A stretch of DNA of 64,000 nucleotides from assembly GCA_025667525.1 (NCBI GenBank), contig CM046882.1:530273473-530337472 (forward strand). Direction: 5' to 3'. The stretch comes from Glebionis coronaria. Its lineage: Eukaryota; Streptophyta; Magnoliopsida; Asterales; Asteraceae. Numbering within the stretch: the stretch's first letter is position 1; each line of letters begins with the position of its first letter. Below, piece by piece: positions 22,450 to 35,693 of this stretch. The translations under genes were made by a program, and so were the position numbers. The notes beneath the pieces are model-generated. The model did not search any database and was not told the DNA's origin. It was given only the letters and a program-made list of their open reading frames with translations.

Positions 22450-25400
22450 TTACTTGTGGACGGTGTAGACATCACCCTTATTTACCAAATTCAACAGAGC
22501 TGCTTTGGCTTCATCCAGTGTTTTAATCCCGTCCCAATCTTCAAATACCAACCGTTGTATGTTAAACTGCAAAAAATAGAGGTTCAGGTCATATAACATC
22601 TCATAATAGATTTGCATGCATCTGTATGTGGTGTTGGAGATAGTTTTCAGATTTGTTTTGTTGTTCGGGTTGTTTAGCAAGTTCTGATAAATAGACCCCA
22701 AAATAGTAAATAATCAGCTACTCAGAAACATATTTGTTGCAACTACTTCTATACAGAACTTATTATTTGACCCTACTATACTCAAATTTCAGAAATTACT
22801 TGTGCGACTGAAATTGAAAATGCAATAATCAGATCAACTTTCAAAACCCAATGCCAAACAATCCCTTTAACAAGTTCATACCTGTGCACCTTGACGAACA
22901 CGGATATCAGTCCCCTTGCTATCTATTGATATCAGAGAAACATCATCCACCTCGTTCTCCATCGAAAACAGCTCTTTAAGACGTTTTAAAAACATGATAT
23001 TCAACGATATATTTTTAGGATATGATAGCAATATCTCAAAAGCAAAACTGACATTAATTGTCAATTCAAACGCTAACCTTGAGGTTATGCTCACCGCCGT
23101 TAACAGCAATCTCATCAGGTTGTAGAGCCTCGTATTCCTTGACATTAACCCAAGCAACGGTGCCAAAACCCCCAATAAAATATATATCTCTGCAGCAAAC
23201 AAATATATGAACAACGTTTTAACTATATCAAACTAAAAGAAAATCACTGTATTAAGATTTTACATTAACAAAACAAACCTTATATTCTGCATCCTAAAGT
23301 AGTAGAAGTTTCCCCACTGTTGTGATGGTGTTTCGTTATGTGCCCATTCCTGAATATTTACAAAGTTCCGTTGGACGGGCTAGCTTTAAGTATATATTTT
23401 TAATGAAAATTGAAGATATGTGTGTTTGTATTAGAAGTTTAGTATATGTAGTGTTAGTTATGACATTTATATTTTAATAATGTAGCATAGAATGGAAAAA
23501 AATAACGCAGTTTAAGATATTTTATTTATTTAAGAATATTACGAGTTAATTGATATATTAATATCTTGACAGGCAATTTACTTAGCATGTAACAACGATC
23601 CTAAGCAACATTGGAAAAAGGTTTGTATGCAACAATGAAGCACCTGCTCATCTTCCGAAAGGGGGAAAACATCATCGAAGATTGTAGCCCTTGCATTTGA
23701 CAGACCACTCCATCCATGGATCTAAAGAGAGAGTCGTCATTGAGAATAGTTATATATGCACAAAACGTGAGCTTAGAGTGTATTAGTGGATGCATCAAAA
23801 TATACTAACCTGAACGACTAGTGTACACCTTGAATTAGCTAATAGGTTACGTGTGTGTATAGCTAACTGTGAAAATGAGAAAATTGGATCTGAAAGACAG
23901 TATGAAAAGATAAGTTAAAATTCTAAAGATCTTGTAAACTAAAATACACTAAAAGAACAAGTAATATTCCAGAAATAATGGATCATGTGCGTTTTTCTAA
24001 ACTTATCATCAGAAAGAATAGTTGATCGCTTGTATAAAGTTCTTATGGTGAAAGTAATAAATATTTCTCTAAATCTGGAATGAAATGTTAACTTACGTCC
24101 CATTGAATCTGGTGCAAAATCTACCAGTGAACCAAATGGGTATCCTTCATCTCGTTGGTGCATCCGGGACATAACAGTACACAAGTGAGTAAACCTAGCC
24201 TTAAATCATATATAGAATTAAATATTAGAAAGACGATATTATTATAATGCATAAAACCCCTTGCCTGAATATTATTCATGATTCAATATAAATACATCTT
24301 TAAGAATTCAATAATAAGATAACTAAGATGGGTTAAGTCCGATAATAGTAACAAATGCATGGGTTAAATATAATTCGTCTAATACTCTCCCGCAGTTAGA
24401 ACGGGAGGTCTTCGGACGTTCAAAATGGAACAAAACTCTAGAAATAAAGCACTCGGGAGACCCTTGGTGAAGATATCCGCATATTGAAACCGAGACGGAA
24501 CATGTAAAACATGAACTTTCCCAGAAGCCACATAATCATGAACAAAATGTATATCTATCTCGATATGCTTAGTACGCTGATGTTGTACAGGATTAGTAGA
24601 AAGGTAAGCCGCACTGACGTTGTCACAGTAAACAAGTGTAGCAGTATGCAAGGGAGCATGTAATTCCAACAGAAGATTACGAACCCAAGCAGTTTCAGCA
24701 ACAACATTAGCAACACCTCGATATTCAGCCTCTGCACTAGATCGAGAAACAGTAACCTGACGTTTAGCAGACCATGATAGTAGATTATTCCCAAGAAAAA
24801 CACAATACCTAGAAGTGGATCTACGGGTGACTGGGAACCTGCCCAATTAGCATCAGTGTATGCAGTGAGCTGAGTGGTAGTAGAAACATGTAGCTGAAGA
24901 CCATGATCAAGAGTACCACGAACATACCGAAGAATCCTCTTTAAAACTGCAAGATGAGGCTCACAGAGATCATGCATATAAAGACAAACCTGTTGAACAG
25001 CATAAGAAATATCTGGTCGCATAAAAGTAAGATACTGAAGAGCACCCGCCAAGCTACAGTACATGGTAGAATCAGAAACTGGGTCACCGTTAGGACCTAA
25101 CTTGGATTCAGTATCAACTGGAGTCCTACAAGGATTGCACTACTGCATATGAGCTTTCTCAAGAATCTCTTCAGTAAATATGGACTGGGATTAAAATAAA
25201 CCAGATGCAGTCTGTAGAGCAGAAATACCAAGAAAATAATTTAGAGAGCCAAGATCTGTCATCGCAAACTCACCATGAAGAGAGCCGATAATACGTTGTA
25301 GCAACGATGTAGATGACGCAGTAAGTATAATATCATCCACATATAATAACAGATAAGCAATGTCCGATCCAGAATGATAAACAAATAAGGATGCATCTGT

Positions 25401-28400
25401 TTTACTCTACTGAAAACCAATCTATGTGGCAAAGCTAGCAAAACGCTGAAACCAAGCACGAGGAGCCTGCTTAAGGCCATATAATGATTTCTTCAAGTGA
25501 CATACATAATCAGGTCTAGCAGAATCAACAAAACCAGGAGGTTGATGCATATACACCGTCTCAGATAAATGACCATGAAGAAAGGCATTCTTCACGTCAA
25601 GCTGATGAATAGTCCATTGGCGAGAAACTGTGAGACTCAAAGCTGTACGAATGGTAGTCGGTTTAACCACCAGACTAAATGTCTCATCACAATCAATACC
25701 CTGTTGTTGACTTTGTCCGTTGGCAACAAGACGAGCCTTATACCTGCTTAATGAGCCATCTACATGAAATTATGTTTGAAAAGCCACATAGAACGAACAA
25801 CTTTAACGTTAGCTGGTCGGGGCACAAGAACCCACGTTCCGTTAGTAATTAAAGCATTATATTCATATAACATAGCTTCTTTACATTTAGGATCTCGAAG
25901 AGCACGAACATGAGAACGAGTAAGCGGTGAAGGAGTGGTAACATTAAGACACAATTTTGCAAGTGGTTTTGAAATACCAGACTTTGCACGTGTAACCATG
26001 GGATGAACGTTCTGGACAGGTTCAGCTAATGGTTGGTTCGTAGAAGGGACAACAACCAGGTTAGTGGTGGAGGTAGTTTGTTGTTGGGTTGTGGGTGAAA
26101 CACATGGTTGCGGGGTAGTTTGGGCTATAGGGAAACCAGTGGGTGGTGGACTATCATTAGTTTGGTGAGCTGGTGATATATGAGGGGGTGATGGGGTTTG
26201 AGTACTTGGTTGGGTCGGTTGGTTAACAGTTGTGTGATTGGGCATGATATGTAAAGGTGGAAGTAATGAAGGAAGTAAGAAGTCATACAAAGGTTTAGTG
26301 GAAGACGTGACAGTCCCAAATGGAAAAACGCCTTCATCAAACCGTACATGTCTCATGATAATTATATTATTGGAGAAAAGTCGAGACATCGATAACCACG
26401 GTGATTGGAAGGGTAACCTAGAAATATGCATCGTGTAGAACGGGGCTCGATTTTGTGTGCAACATCAACATGAGGATAACGAAGGCATCCAAAAACACGT
26501 AGATGATCACATGTGGGTGTTTGGTTGTAAAGTTTCATGAATGGTATTTCATTATTAATGGTAGTAGAAGGTAATATGTTTAAAAGATGAGCGGACATAT
26601 TAAGAGCTTCTACCCAATAAGAGGGAGGCATGTGAGCTTGAGATAGCAATGTACGGATTAGATTATTAATGGTGCGAAGCATACGTTCTGATTTTCCATT
26701 TTGCTGGGAAGTACGAGGGCATGAAAAGCGAAATTGTATGCCGTTTTGACAAAAAAGTTCATGGAAATGAGTGTTGTCATATTCACCCCCATGGTCACAC
26801 TGCAAAGCTTTAATATCTACATTAAACCGTTTATTGACATAAGCTTGAAAAGCAACAAAAGTAGCAAAAAAATCGGATTTTTTATGCAAAGGGTAGACCC
26901 AAAAAAAGTGCGAAAAGTGATATAAAAAAATAGCATAGTATTTAATTCCAATTTCACTCGGAATCGGTGATTTCCCTATATCCGAGTGAATGATTTCAAA
27001 AGCAGTCTCGACAGAAGACTCAGAACTATAAAACGAAAGCTTAACATGTTTACCTAATTGACACGTGTGACACAAAGTAGAAACCTTTGATTCATTATGG
27101 TGTGTTCGTGATAGTATAATGATAATTAAGATACGTTATAGGGTAAATTAGAAAATTACCTTTAGGAAAAAGTAATAGTCTAAAATTACCAAAGACGGAT
27201 TCAATTAAACACGTGGGTGAACCAAGTTCGTTGTACACCAGATCGAGTGAATTTGAGACGTTTTGTTTCAATTTGGACAATTGATTCGAATTGGTGTCGG
27301 TTTTTAAACTAATGTTAATCCTACAAATTTTAAATCCTAAGTGCATGAATCGTAAACCCGAATTAAATCTAATGGACAATTATTAAATATTAAAACTTTT
27401 ACACTATTTAAAATAAACAATCTATTAAAAATCAAATATAAATTTAATCTATTCAATAAAAATACTTTTACTCTATTAAAAATCTATTTAAACTTTTTAA
27501 ACTAATTAAACCTATTAAAAATTACTATTACTCCCTTAATAAACTAAATCTATTTTTAAAAACTATTTTTATTTAAATCTAAAATAATAAAAATCTAATT
27601 ATTTAAAAAAAATTAATTAAACTTTTAAAATTAATAAAAACATTTTTATTTTATTTTTTTATATTTATTTATTTATATATATATATTTTTAAATTATTTA
27701 AAAACTAATTTAACCAAATTATATAAACTAAACTTTTGGTTAAAAGTGATAAACGTTAAAAATGTAAAATGAATGAAAAACGTCTACTAATTTAAGATAA
27801 TGGTGAAATCAATTAAATTATAAATAATTCCAAACACATACTAATAACAAAACGCCTAGCTAGCACAGTTGGCTAAGGCTGTTGGTATACAAACAACAGG
27901 TCTCGAGTTCGAGACCTGTAGGTGGCAAATATTTGCAATACTTTATTATTTTTAATATACTCTACTCGAGTAAAAATCAAATATACTAAAACCAAATCAC
28001 AATCCACAGACAAGGAAATAAAGCAGAAAATACAGACCCAAATCCTTATTTAACAGTCTTTTGAACAATCAGTTAAACAGTAGAATTTAAGATCAAATAC
28101 CAGTAGTAAGACATTATAAGCAGACTTCAAAAGTAATGAACACTAAAACTCAGCAATCACAAAACCAATAAAATAGAAACACTTTAAGTAAATTCACTAA
28201 AATAAAGAAATAATAACAATAAGCTTGGCGTTAATGCCCAGCAGGCAAACTAAATACAAATCAGAAGCTAAAAATCAGCAACTACAAACTAACCGTAACA
28301 TACAACTAGATCAACAATGAACTACATCAGATAAATAGGTCAAAACTAGCAGCAGACCTTACGAAAATACCACACGAAAGCTCAGCATATGCATATCAAT

Positions 28401-31400
28401 CCATTCAACCGTCGATACAGGCAACTAATTGTCATAAATTCCTTTAAACGCAAACTTAGATTCATACATTAATATGACAGAATCAAAACGCAAGCAACCT
28501 AAGATCTACAACAGTTAAAATGAACCTTACAAATCCTACGACTTATTTTTAATCAAATAAACTACACACTCTTCACAAGCGAAATCCGAAGTAGTAATTA
28601 TAACAACTTGAGCAAATACTGACCAAAATGATAACAGATTCAAATATTCCTAATCTCAATTTGACTGATTCAGAAATAATAAATCTCCTAATAATGCACG
28701 AATGATGTCATTAACTTTACAGTAAACTGATGAACTGCTAAGCACACTAAATTGACATTTAAAACTCTAAGCTCTTAACATACAAATACTGAAACCAAAC
28801 CACGTCAATATCAGCAAACCACGTTATACGCAGACACAGAGCTATCAATTCTAGTTAAATTATCAGATTCCAACTAAGGTTATACACCACATTCAGCAAA
28901 TGCAGCAACTCACAGAAATCATCAATCACAAGCAAATATATAAAAAAACCGTCAAACGAAGTCAATCATAATGAATCAACACCATATCATCGTAAATGCA
29001 GAGAAACTAGTTCAAAGTAAAACTCTTAAACCTGTTTAATTCATCAGACCAGTAAGCATATTTAGAAGTAAATACAAAATATTGCAACAAATACTATAAT
29101 CAATTCAGAATACACACATTATAACGAATTTAACATAAAACGACAAACCAAACAAGATCCAAACAGATAAAACAATGATCTAACTATTTTATACTAAAAA
29201 TTCAGAAAATTAATTGAGCTTAACCATTATTTGGGGAATCCTTTGATGACGTGACGCAACGCTGAGCTGGCCTTATCTAAGTCGACACCAAAGCTAAACG
29301 AGCCACCATATTTGAACCACCACTCAAATCAAGTTATCACCATTTATTTCTCGATAAATGGTTGCAACTCGAACCAGTGACATCTAATACAGTCGATCCA
29401 TAAATCATTTTCGAGTAACAGTCATATTTAAACTTAAACAATGGTCTAAGCTTTTATTCCTAATTCAGTCTCAACAATCACATGAGCTATATTTTAAGCT
29501 GAAATGATTATTCTAACATTTATAATTTTGATTAATTTCAGAATCGATTGACATAAATTTTAGCAGTTTATATAAAAAACAACGCAAGATGAAAATTGAA
29601 ATAAACTCTTTTATTAATCTCGAATCATATTACACTATAAAAAAAACAGAAAATACAACTTTCTAATCTAAATCTAAAATTATAAAGTTAAAGAAAGAAA
29701 AAGGGGATGATTTACTGAATAAGATGGAGAAGGTTTTATAGGAGAACCCGAGGGTTGGGTGGTTGATGGAGATCAAATCACAGCCCTTGATTTAGCATAT
29801 CTCGATTCTCTTTCTTCCTCTTTTGATCGGATGGCTGAAATTGGCCTTGTACAAACGGATCGCCACGGTGGCTGAACTTGTGCTAGTTCTAAGCTGAGGT
29901 GGAGGTATTTAATTGGTCCCTTGTCAGGTAGAGAGTTATATCCACCAATCAAATCCCTTTGATGACAAATCCAAGCTCCACGTGGAGCTTGGTACTTGGA
30001 ATCTTTGGTTAATACACCCGCCTTCTTCCCCCTAATTATCTAAATCCCATGCGTGATTTCTACTCGCTATTTGATTTGAAGAAGCCCCTAAAAATTAGGG
30101 TTTATGTGACTGCGTTTCTCCCCAAATCCTTTTCTCTCTCGTTTTATTTCTTTCTTTGTTTGTGCTTTGACCGATTGTGTTGTTGACCACAGAGAAAGTT
30201 TAAATACAACTTCTTTTTCCACCGTCTACTACTTTTACTCTTTGGGCTTTGGTGAACTTTTGATCCAATATAAACAACTCCATTCGTCCTTAGTTTTTTT
30301 CTTTTGGGCTTTGAATAAATTGGACCCAAAAACATGTATTTCTTCAATCCGTCTCATATATTTTGTAAATGGGCTTTCATTTGGGCTTTGACCCAATAGG
30401 AACATGTGGGACCTACTTAACCCAATAACTTGATAAACTTGAATCTTCGAATAAAAATGACTTTGTCTTTTGGCTTTTGGTGAAATCTTCAAATCCCGTG
30501 TTGGTTTTGCCGGTTTTTGTGAACTTGGTACCTACACACGTGAAACAACAAAACAAGCATATACCATACTATATTCATGTGTTTTATGCAATTTATGTTC
30601 ATTTCTAGATACAAATGATATGAGTAAAATCACTCATATCAAACTCCCCCTTGCTAAGCAATTGCCGTGTCTTCACTCAATAACAAAATAAAACACTAAC
30701 TACACCATTATTCATCTTTTAATTTTTTTATTTTGCGAAGAATAATGTATTGCTTTCATTATTTGAAAAATAACTTTTAGGATCATAAAACTCAAATAGA
30801 TTCATCGTCCCCGACTTTTCACTTTTCCAAGCCAAGTGCAAAAACAAGATCATTGTCAATCATAAGCTTCAAAATTAACCAACTCATACAAACAATTTGT
30901 GTTAAACTCAATCTCCTATTATTCCTAATTGTATCTCTAGATTTTATTTGTCAATCACCCAAAGGCTCATTTGACTTATTTGATATTTATTAGTCCAAAA
31001 ATGAAGGCAAGAACAGTGTTAACTCAACACTCAAAACCTAACCTCGACTTCAAAAACCGTTGTCACTAAAGAAAGCCCACATCAAGGATAACTTAACACG
31101 ATTTGAGGAATAAATCCCCGGACCCGAAATTTGGCTAATATGGCTACTTAAAAGCAAAAATAAAGCCTCCAAAGTCAATTATGACCTTATTAATGGAGTT
31201 AGCAACAACTACATCATATCACCTTGCGGCTCTTTAAGATGTAATTGTGCTCCTTATTTAAAATCCACACCCGAAGGCTCCTTGGATAAAAATAAGGGAA
31301 TTGACATCACCATCCCACCTTATGGCTCATGATGATGAAGCAATTTTTATTCAACACGTCCCCTTGCCATACACCCTAAGGCTCTAATGACAAGGTTAGT

Positions 31401-34400
31401 GCTACATGACTCCCACCCGAAGGCTCCTAGAGAACATGTTTTTATTTATTCTTCTTTATTAATATGATAATTATAATAAGCCAAATTTTCGTAATCCCAT
31501 GATCAAAAGTCCTTGACGCTGACACCCTTAATGTGTTCTCACTTTACTTACAAGGGAAGAAAAAGAAGGAGTTACGAGTTAAGATATCAAGCCTAAACCG
31601 CTAAAAACTTCATCTATTAAGCAATTATTATTCAAGTGTGGAAAGTAAATACGAGAAGATTAAATCAAACACAAAAATACTTGCACAAAGAAGAGTTAAT
31701 TTTAGAAACTTATGATTGAACTCTATCATCTCTTGTTCTCCATATTGTAAAATTCAAAAAATGTGAAATCAATGGATACTTAGCCTATTAAATCAAAGCT
31801 TTGGGTTTTCAAGTCATCTATAGGATCTTGCATCTTCTTATTTAGAATTTGCGTTTTAAAGTTCCCTTGATAAACGACTTTCTAGGATCAATTATAGGAA
31901 CTTGCGAAAAGTTCTTGTTCTTAACTCGTATGAATTAAGACTTTCGCGTTTTAAAGCTCCCTATATAAAAGCCTATCAAAACTTAATTCAAATACGTTAA
32001 GGAAAAGCTAAGGTAAAAACCGAATCGAGTCAAAAACTATTTTTATTTTCACCAACGGAAAGCCTACATTCGTGTCAAAAGCACTTATTTTATTTATTAA
32101 AAACTTAAAATAACACTAAAAATTTAAAATTTTATTGAAAAATGAGAAAAACAATTACGTTTAGACACGACAAAAGCAAATGCAAGCGATTATATCGATT
32201 GACTCCCCCATGCTAAAACCAAACATTGTCCTCAATGTTTCTTAGCTCAAGAGTAACACCCCCTTGCTAAAACACGAAGAGTCTAATGCAAAATCCTAAC
32301 ATAGAAAGAGCACGCAAATATATAAGCCGTTTATTAGTTATGCCTCAAGATAAAACGTTAGTCGATAAAAATCAAAGGATAGAGTGTGCCCCTTTTTGGC
32401 ATTCAAAGAATGGAATATCAAGTGGACCGGCAAAAACCAAACACGAGAGTCTTCAAATATTAGGGTCATACCTAAGATTCACAACACAACAAAACACGAG
32501 CACGAGCTTGAAAGATCAAGCCTTATTAGTTGTTAGAAAATAGAAAGAAGATAGAATGTATGGGACTCCCCCACAAGGCACCTCATTTTTGTTCACCGAG
32601 TCATGAGCTCGACTCGATCCCCGCATTCATTGGTCCTTAGGGAAAATGGTGAAAACCGGCATAATGGAATAGAATCCAACATAAAGCGCGATGCCGGGGT
32701 CAAAGATAACATCCTGGTTGTCGGATGACAACCGAAAGGATAAAACTCCAACATAAATCTCCAAAAAGAGATGGTAGTCACAAATCACTAAATGGATAAA
32801 GCATGCTCCCCGAGATAAACTCGCACCAAGATGATAGAAAAGTCTTTCAATTATTGCATCGGTGAAAGGCTGAGATTTCCCTAAATCAACGATTCCGGGT
32901 TCGAATACCTCGTCCTCGGTGGAGAAAGGAATAGACAACACGGTGTCGTCCCCCCATGCTAATCCAAAATCATATAAAGCACATGGTAATGGTGGGTCAA
33001 AAGTTTCATCCATAGTGGAATCAACATTCTTAGCTTTAACGACCATTTCACCCTTAGAAATGTGATCAATCGGGTCATGGTACTTAATATGAGTCATATG
33101 AAAAACCCTTACATTAAGATCAAAGTGGGTGGGAGGAGGACTTGGGACGAAATCATCATCAAGTAAATTCTCTAAAAAGAGAGCGTCCCCCTCCGGGTCG
33201 AGATCATCAACACCCGGTGGTATCGAATCATTAAAAGCAAGAAAAGTGTCAATCTCCTCCATAAGCGGATCACTATCCTCAACGGGAATAGGAGATGGAG
33301 AGAAAGACTTGGCATTAGGCTTAGAATTCAAAGCCTCGATCTTAGAAATGAGAAGATAGACGTTTGATAATTTCTCATGAAGAATCACGTCTTCCACATC
33401 TAAATGAGTAAGTTCATCGGAGAACTTCTCAAAGATCGGAATAGTCAAATCAACCTCATTTCCCGGTGGAAATGGGTCTAAAGGAGCAAGTTCAAAAGTG
33501 AACCTCTCAAAAACCGGATCACTATCATCCTCATTTCCTGGTGGAAATGGGTGAAGAAGAGTAGGTTCATCGGTAAACCCCTCAAAATCCGAGTCGTGAA
33601 TATCATCTTTATAAGAAAGTTCATCGGAGAACTCCTCATTAAAAAATTCACTAGAAGTTGAATCATCCTCAAAATCTTCATTTCCATCACAATTCTCATC
33701 ATTAGAATTGGAGAAAATATCAAAGTGAATGGAAGAAGTAGAGTCATCACAATGTGGCAACCACACGTTTAATTGGAAATACCGTCAAACTCTCTTGGGT
33801 TTTGGACAAGCATCTCAACACTAGACTTTATTACTTCGTCCGAATCCGTATTCGGAATAGTGCTAAAATGCTCGTCCCCCTTGCTTAGAGAATTTTCGGG
33901 TTCCATGGTGGAAGAATCATGAATAGGAGTGGTGATGTCATGAGTGATTTCCTCATCCTCTAGGATGGGAGAATCCTCGGGCTCCTTAACCGGCAAGATA
34001 TAAAAAGGAAGCACGATTGCACTAGACGAAGGATGTAGAGCAATAAGATCTCTCAAATAAATAGTACTATCCTCGTCATCATCCAAAAGAAGAGAACCCT
34101 CGATTTCACGATTAGCAAGGTATTTTTCTTCCGCTTGAGCTCGTTCTTTCTCTCGAATTTCAATGCTTAATCCATTATAATCTTGCGAAATTTGTCGAAT
34201 CTTAAGTTCACAATCTCTTTTAAATCCCTCATCAATTATTTCTCCATGAAATCTACGACTTCCCAAATCATTAGTTATATCATTAATCTCTTGATTGATT
34301 TGTCTCTTTTCAAGCAACATATCTTCAATGCTTTTTTCAACAATTTCCACATTTCTTTGAATCATTATTTGTTGGAACATTGTTTCGAGTCGTTTAAAAT

Positions 34401-35662
34401 TTTTATTCACGCGAGAAAAGGGCTCATAAAAATTATTATCCCTCGGTTGACAATTAAAGCTCTTGTGAGGACCTCCACAATACTCACAACAAGGATGTTG
34501 TTGTGATAAACTCGTCGAATCTTGTGGATAACAATTATCATTAAAGTTTTGATTGTAGCTCGGTTCTTGCTCGTAATTAAGTGAGAATCGATGCGAACAA
34601 TCATCACCAAAATGAGAATCGTTTCCACAAAACTCACACGAGGGTGTCTCGTATGTAGGGTGTGGAGGTGGGTAAAAATCGAGAGAATTATTCGAAACAT
34701 TCGGATTTCCACATGAAGTAATATCATCACAAGAAGGACAAAATCCAACTCATATATCGTGACGTAAATCATTTCCACAACGCTCACACGTGCATCACCG
34801 ACATGGTAAAAAACCATATAACGGTTCTCCACACCCAACACAATCGACGAAGGAATTCATGGAAGAATTAAAATTTAGAGGGTGAGGAGAAAAAGAATTA
34901 AACATGATAGAGGATTAAGAAGATTATTTTTGGTAATTTTTCATAAATCAAGCAAAAATTGACAAAACACGATACATACTATATAATAGAAAAATAACAA
35001 AACTTTCCGAGGACGGAAAGGGTTTTCAAATCAACGATCAACAAATCTCCACGAAACGACTCGTACACAAGATCCCCGGCAGCGGCGCCAAAATTTTTGG
35101 TGTGTTCGTGATAGTATAGTGATAATTAAGATACGTTATAGGGTAAACTAGAAAATTACCTTTAGGAAAAAGTAATAGTCTAAAATTACCAAAGACGGAT
35201 TCAATAAAACACGTGGGTGAACCAAGTTCGTTGTACACGAAGATCGAGTGAATTTGAGACGTTTTGTTTCGATTTGGACAATTGATTCGAATTGGTGTCG
35301 GTTTTTAAACTAATATTAATCCTACAAATTTTAAATCCTAAGTGCATGAATCGTAAACCCGAATTAAATCTAATGGACAATTATTAAATGTTAAAGCTTT
35401 TACACTATTTAAAATAAACAATCTATTAAAAATCAAATATAAATTTAATCTATTCAATAAAAATACTTTAACTCTATTAAAAATCTATTTAAACTTTTTA
35501 AACTAATTAAATCTATTAAAAATTACTATTACTCCCTTAATAAACTAAATCTATTTTTAAAAACTATTTTATTTAAATCTAAAATAATAAAAATCTAATT
35601 ATTTAAAAAAACTAATTAAACTTTTAAAATTAATAAAAACATTTTTATTTTATTTTTTTATA

Positions 35663-35693
<31 letters not shown>

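Noticed and set aside
22450..24200. Calling the exon blocks a transposon-captured fragment
   Set aside because: No element termini surround them, splice phases agree, and the missing N-terminal exon lies just beyond the copia target duplication, as expected for an insertion into the gene.
27854..27927. Functional tRNA gene
   Set aside because: The boxes look tRNA-like, but the ends do not form a 7 bp acceptor stem and no terminator T run follows. Kept only as a tRNA-like module.
30144..30691. Small ORFs in the LTR (repeated in each LTR copy)
   Set aside because: They lie in LTR sequence, lack domains and vary between copies without coding constraint.
33129..33359. 76-codon plus-strand ORF, repeated at 41157
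   Set aside because: Repeated only because the internal region is duplicated; antisense to the gag-like acidic tail.
34407..34841. 144-codon minus ORF rich in Val/Ile/Met
   Set aside because: An off-frame reading of the Cys-rich gag-like sequence; the true frame has the CEFCG and CEYCGG knuckles.
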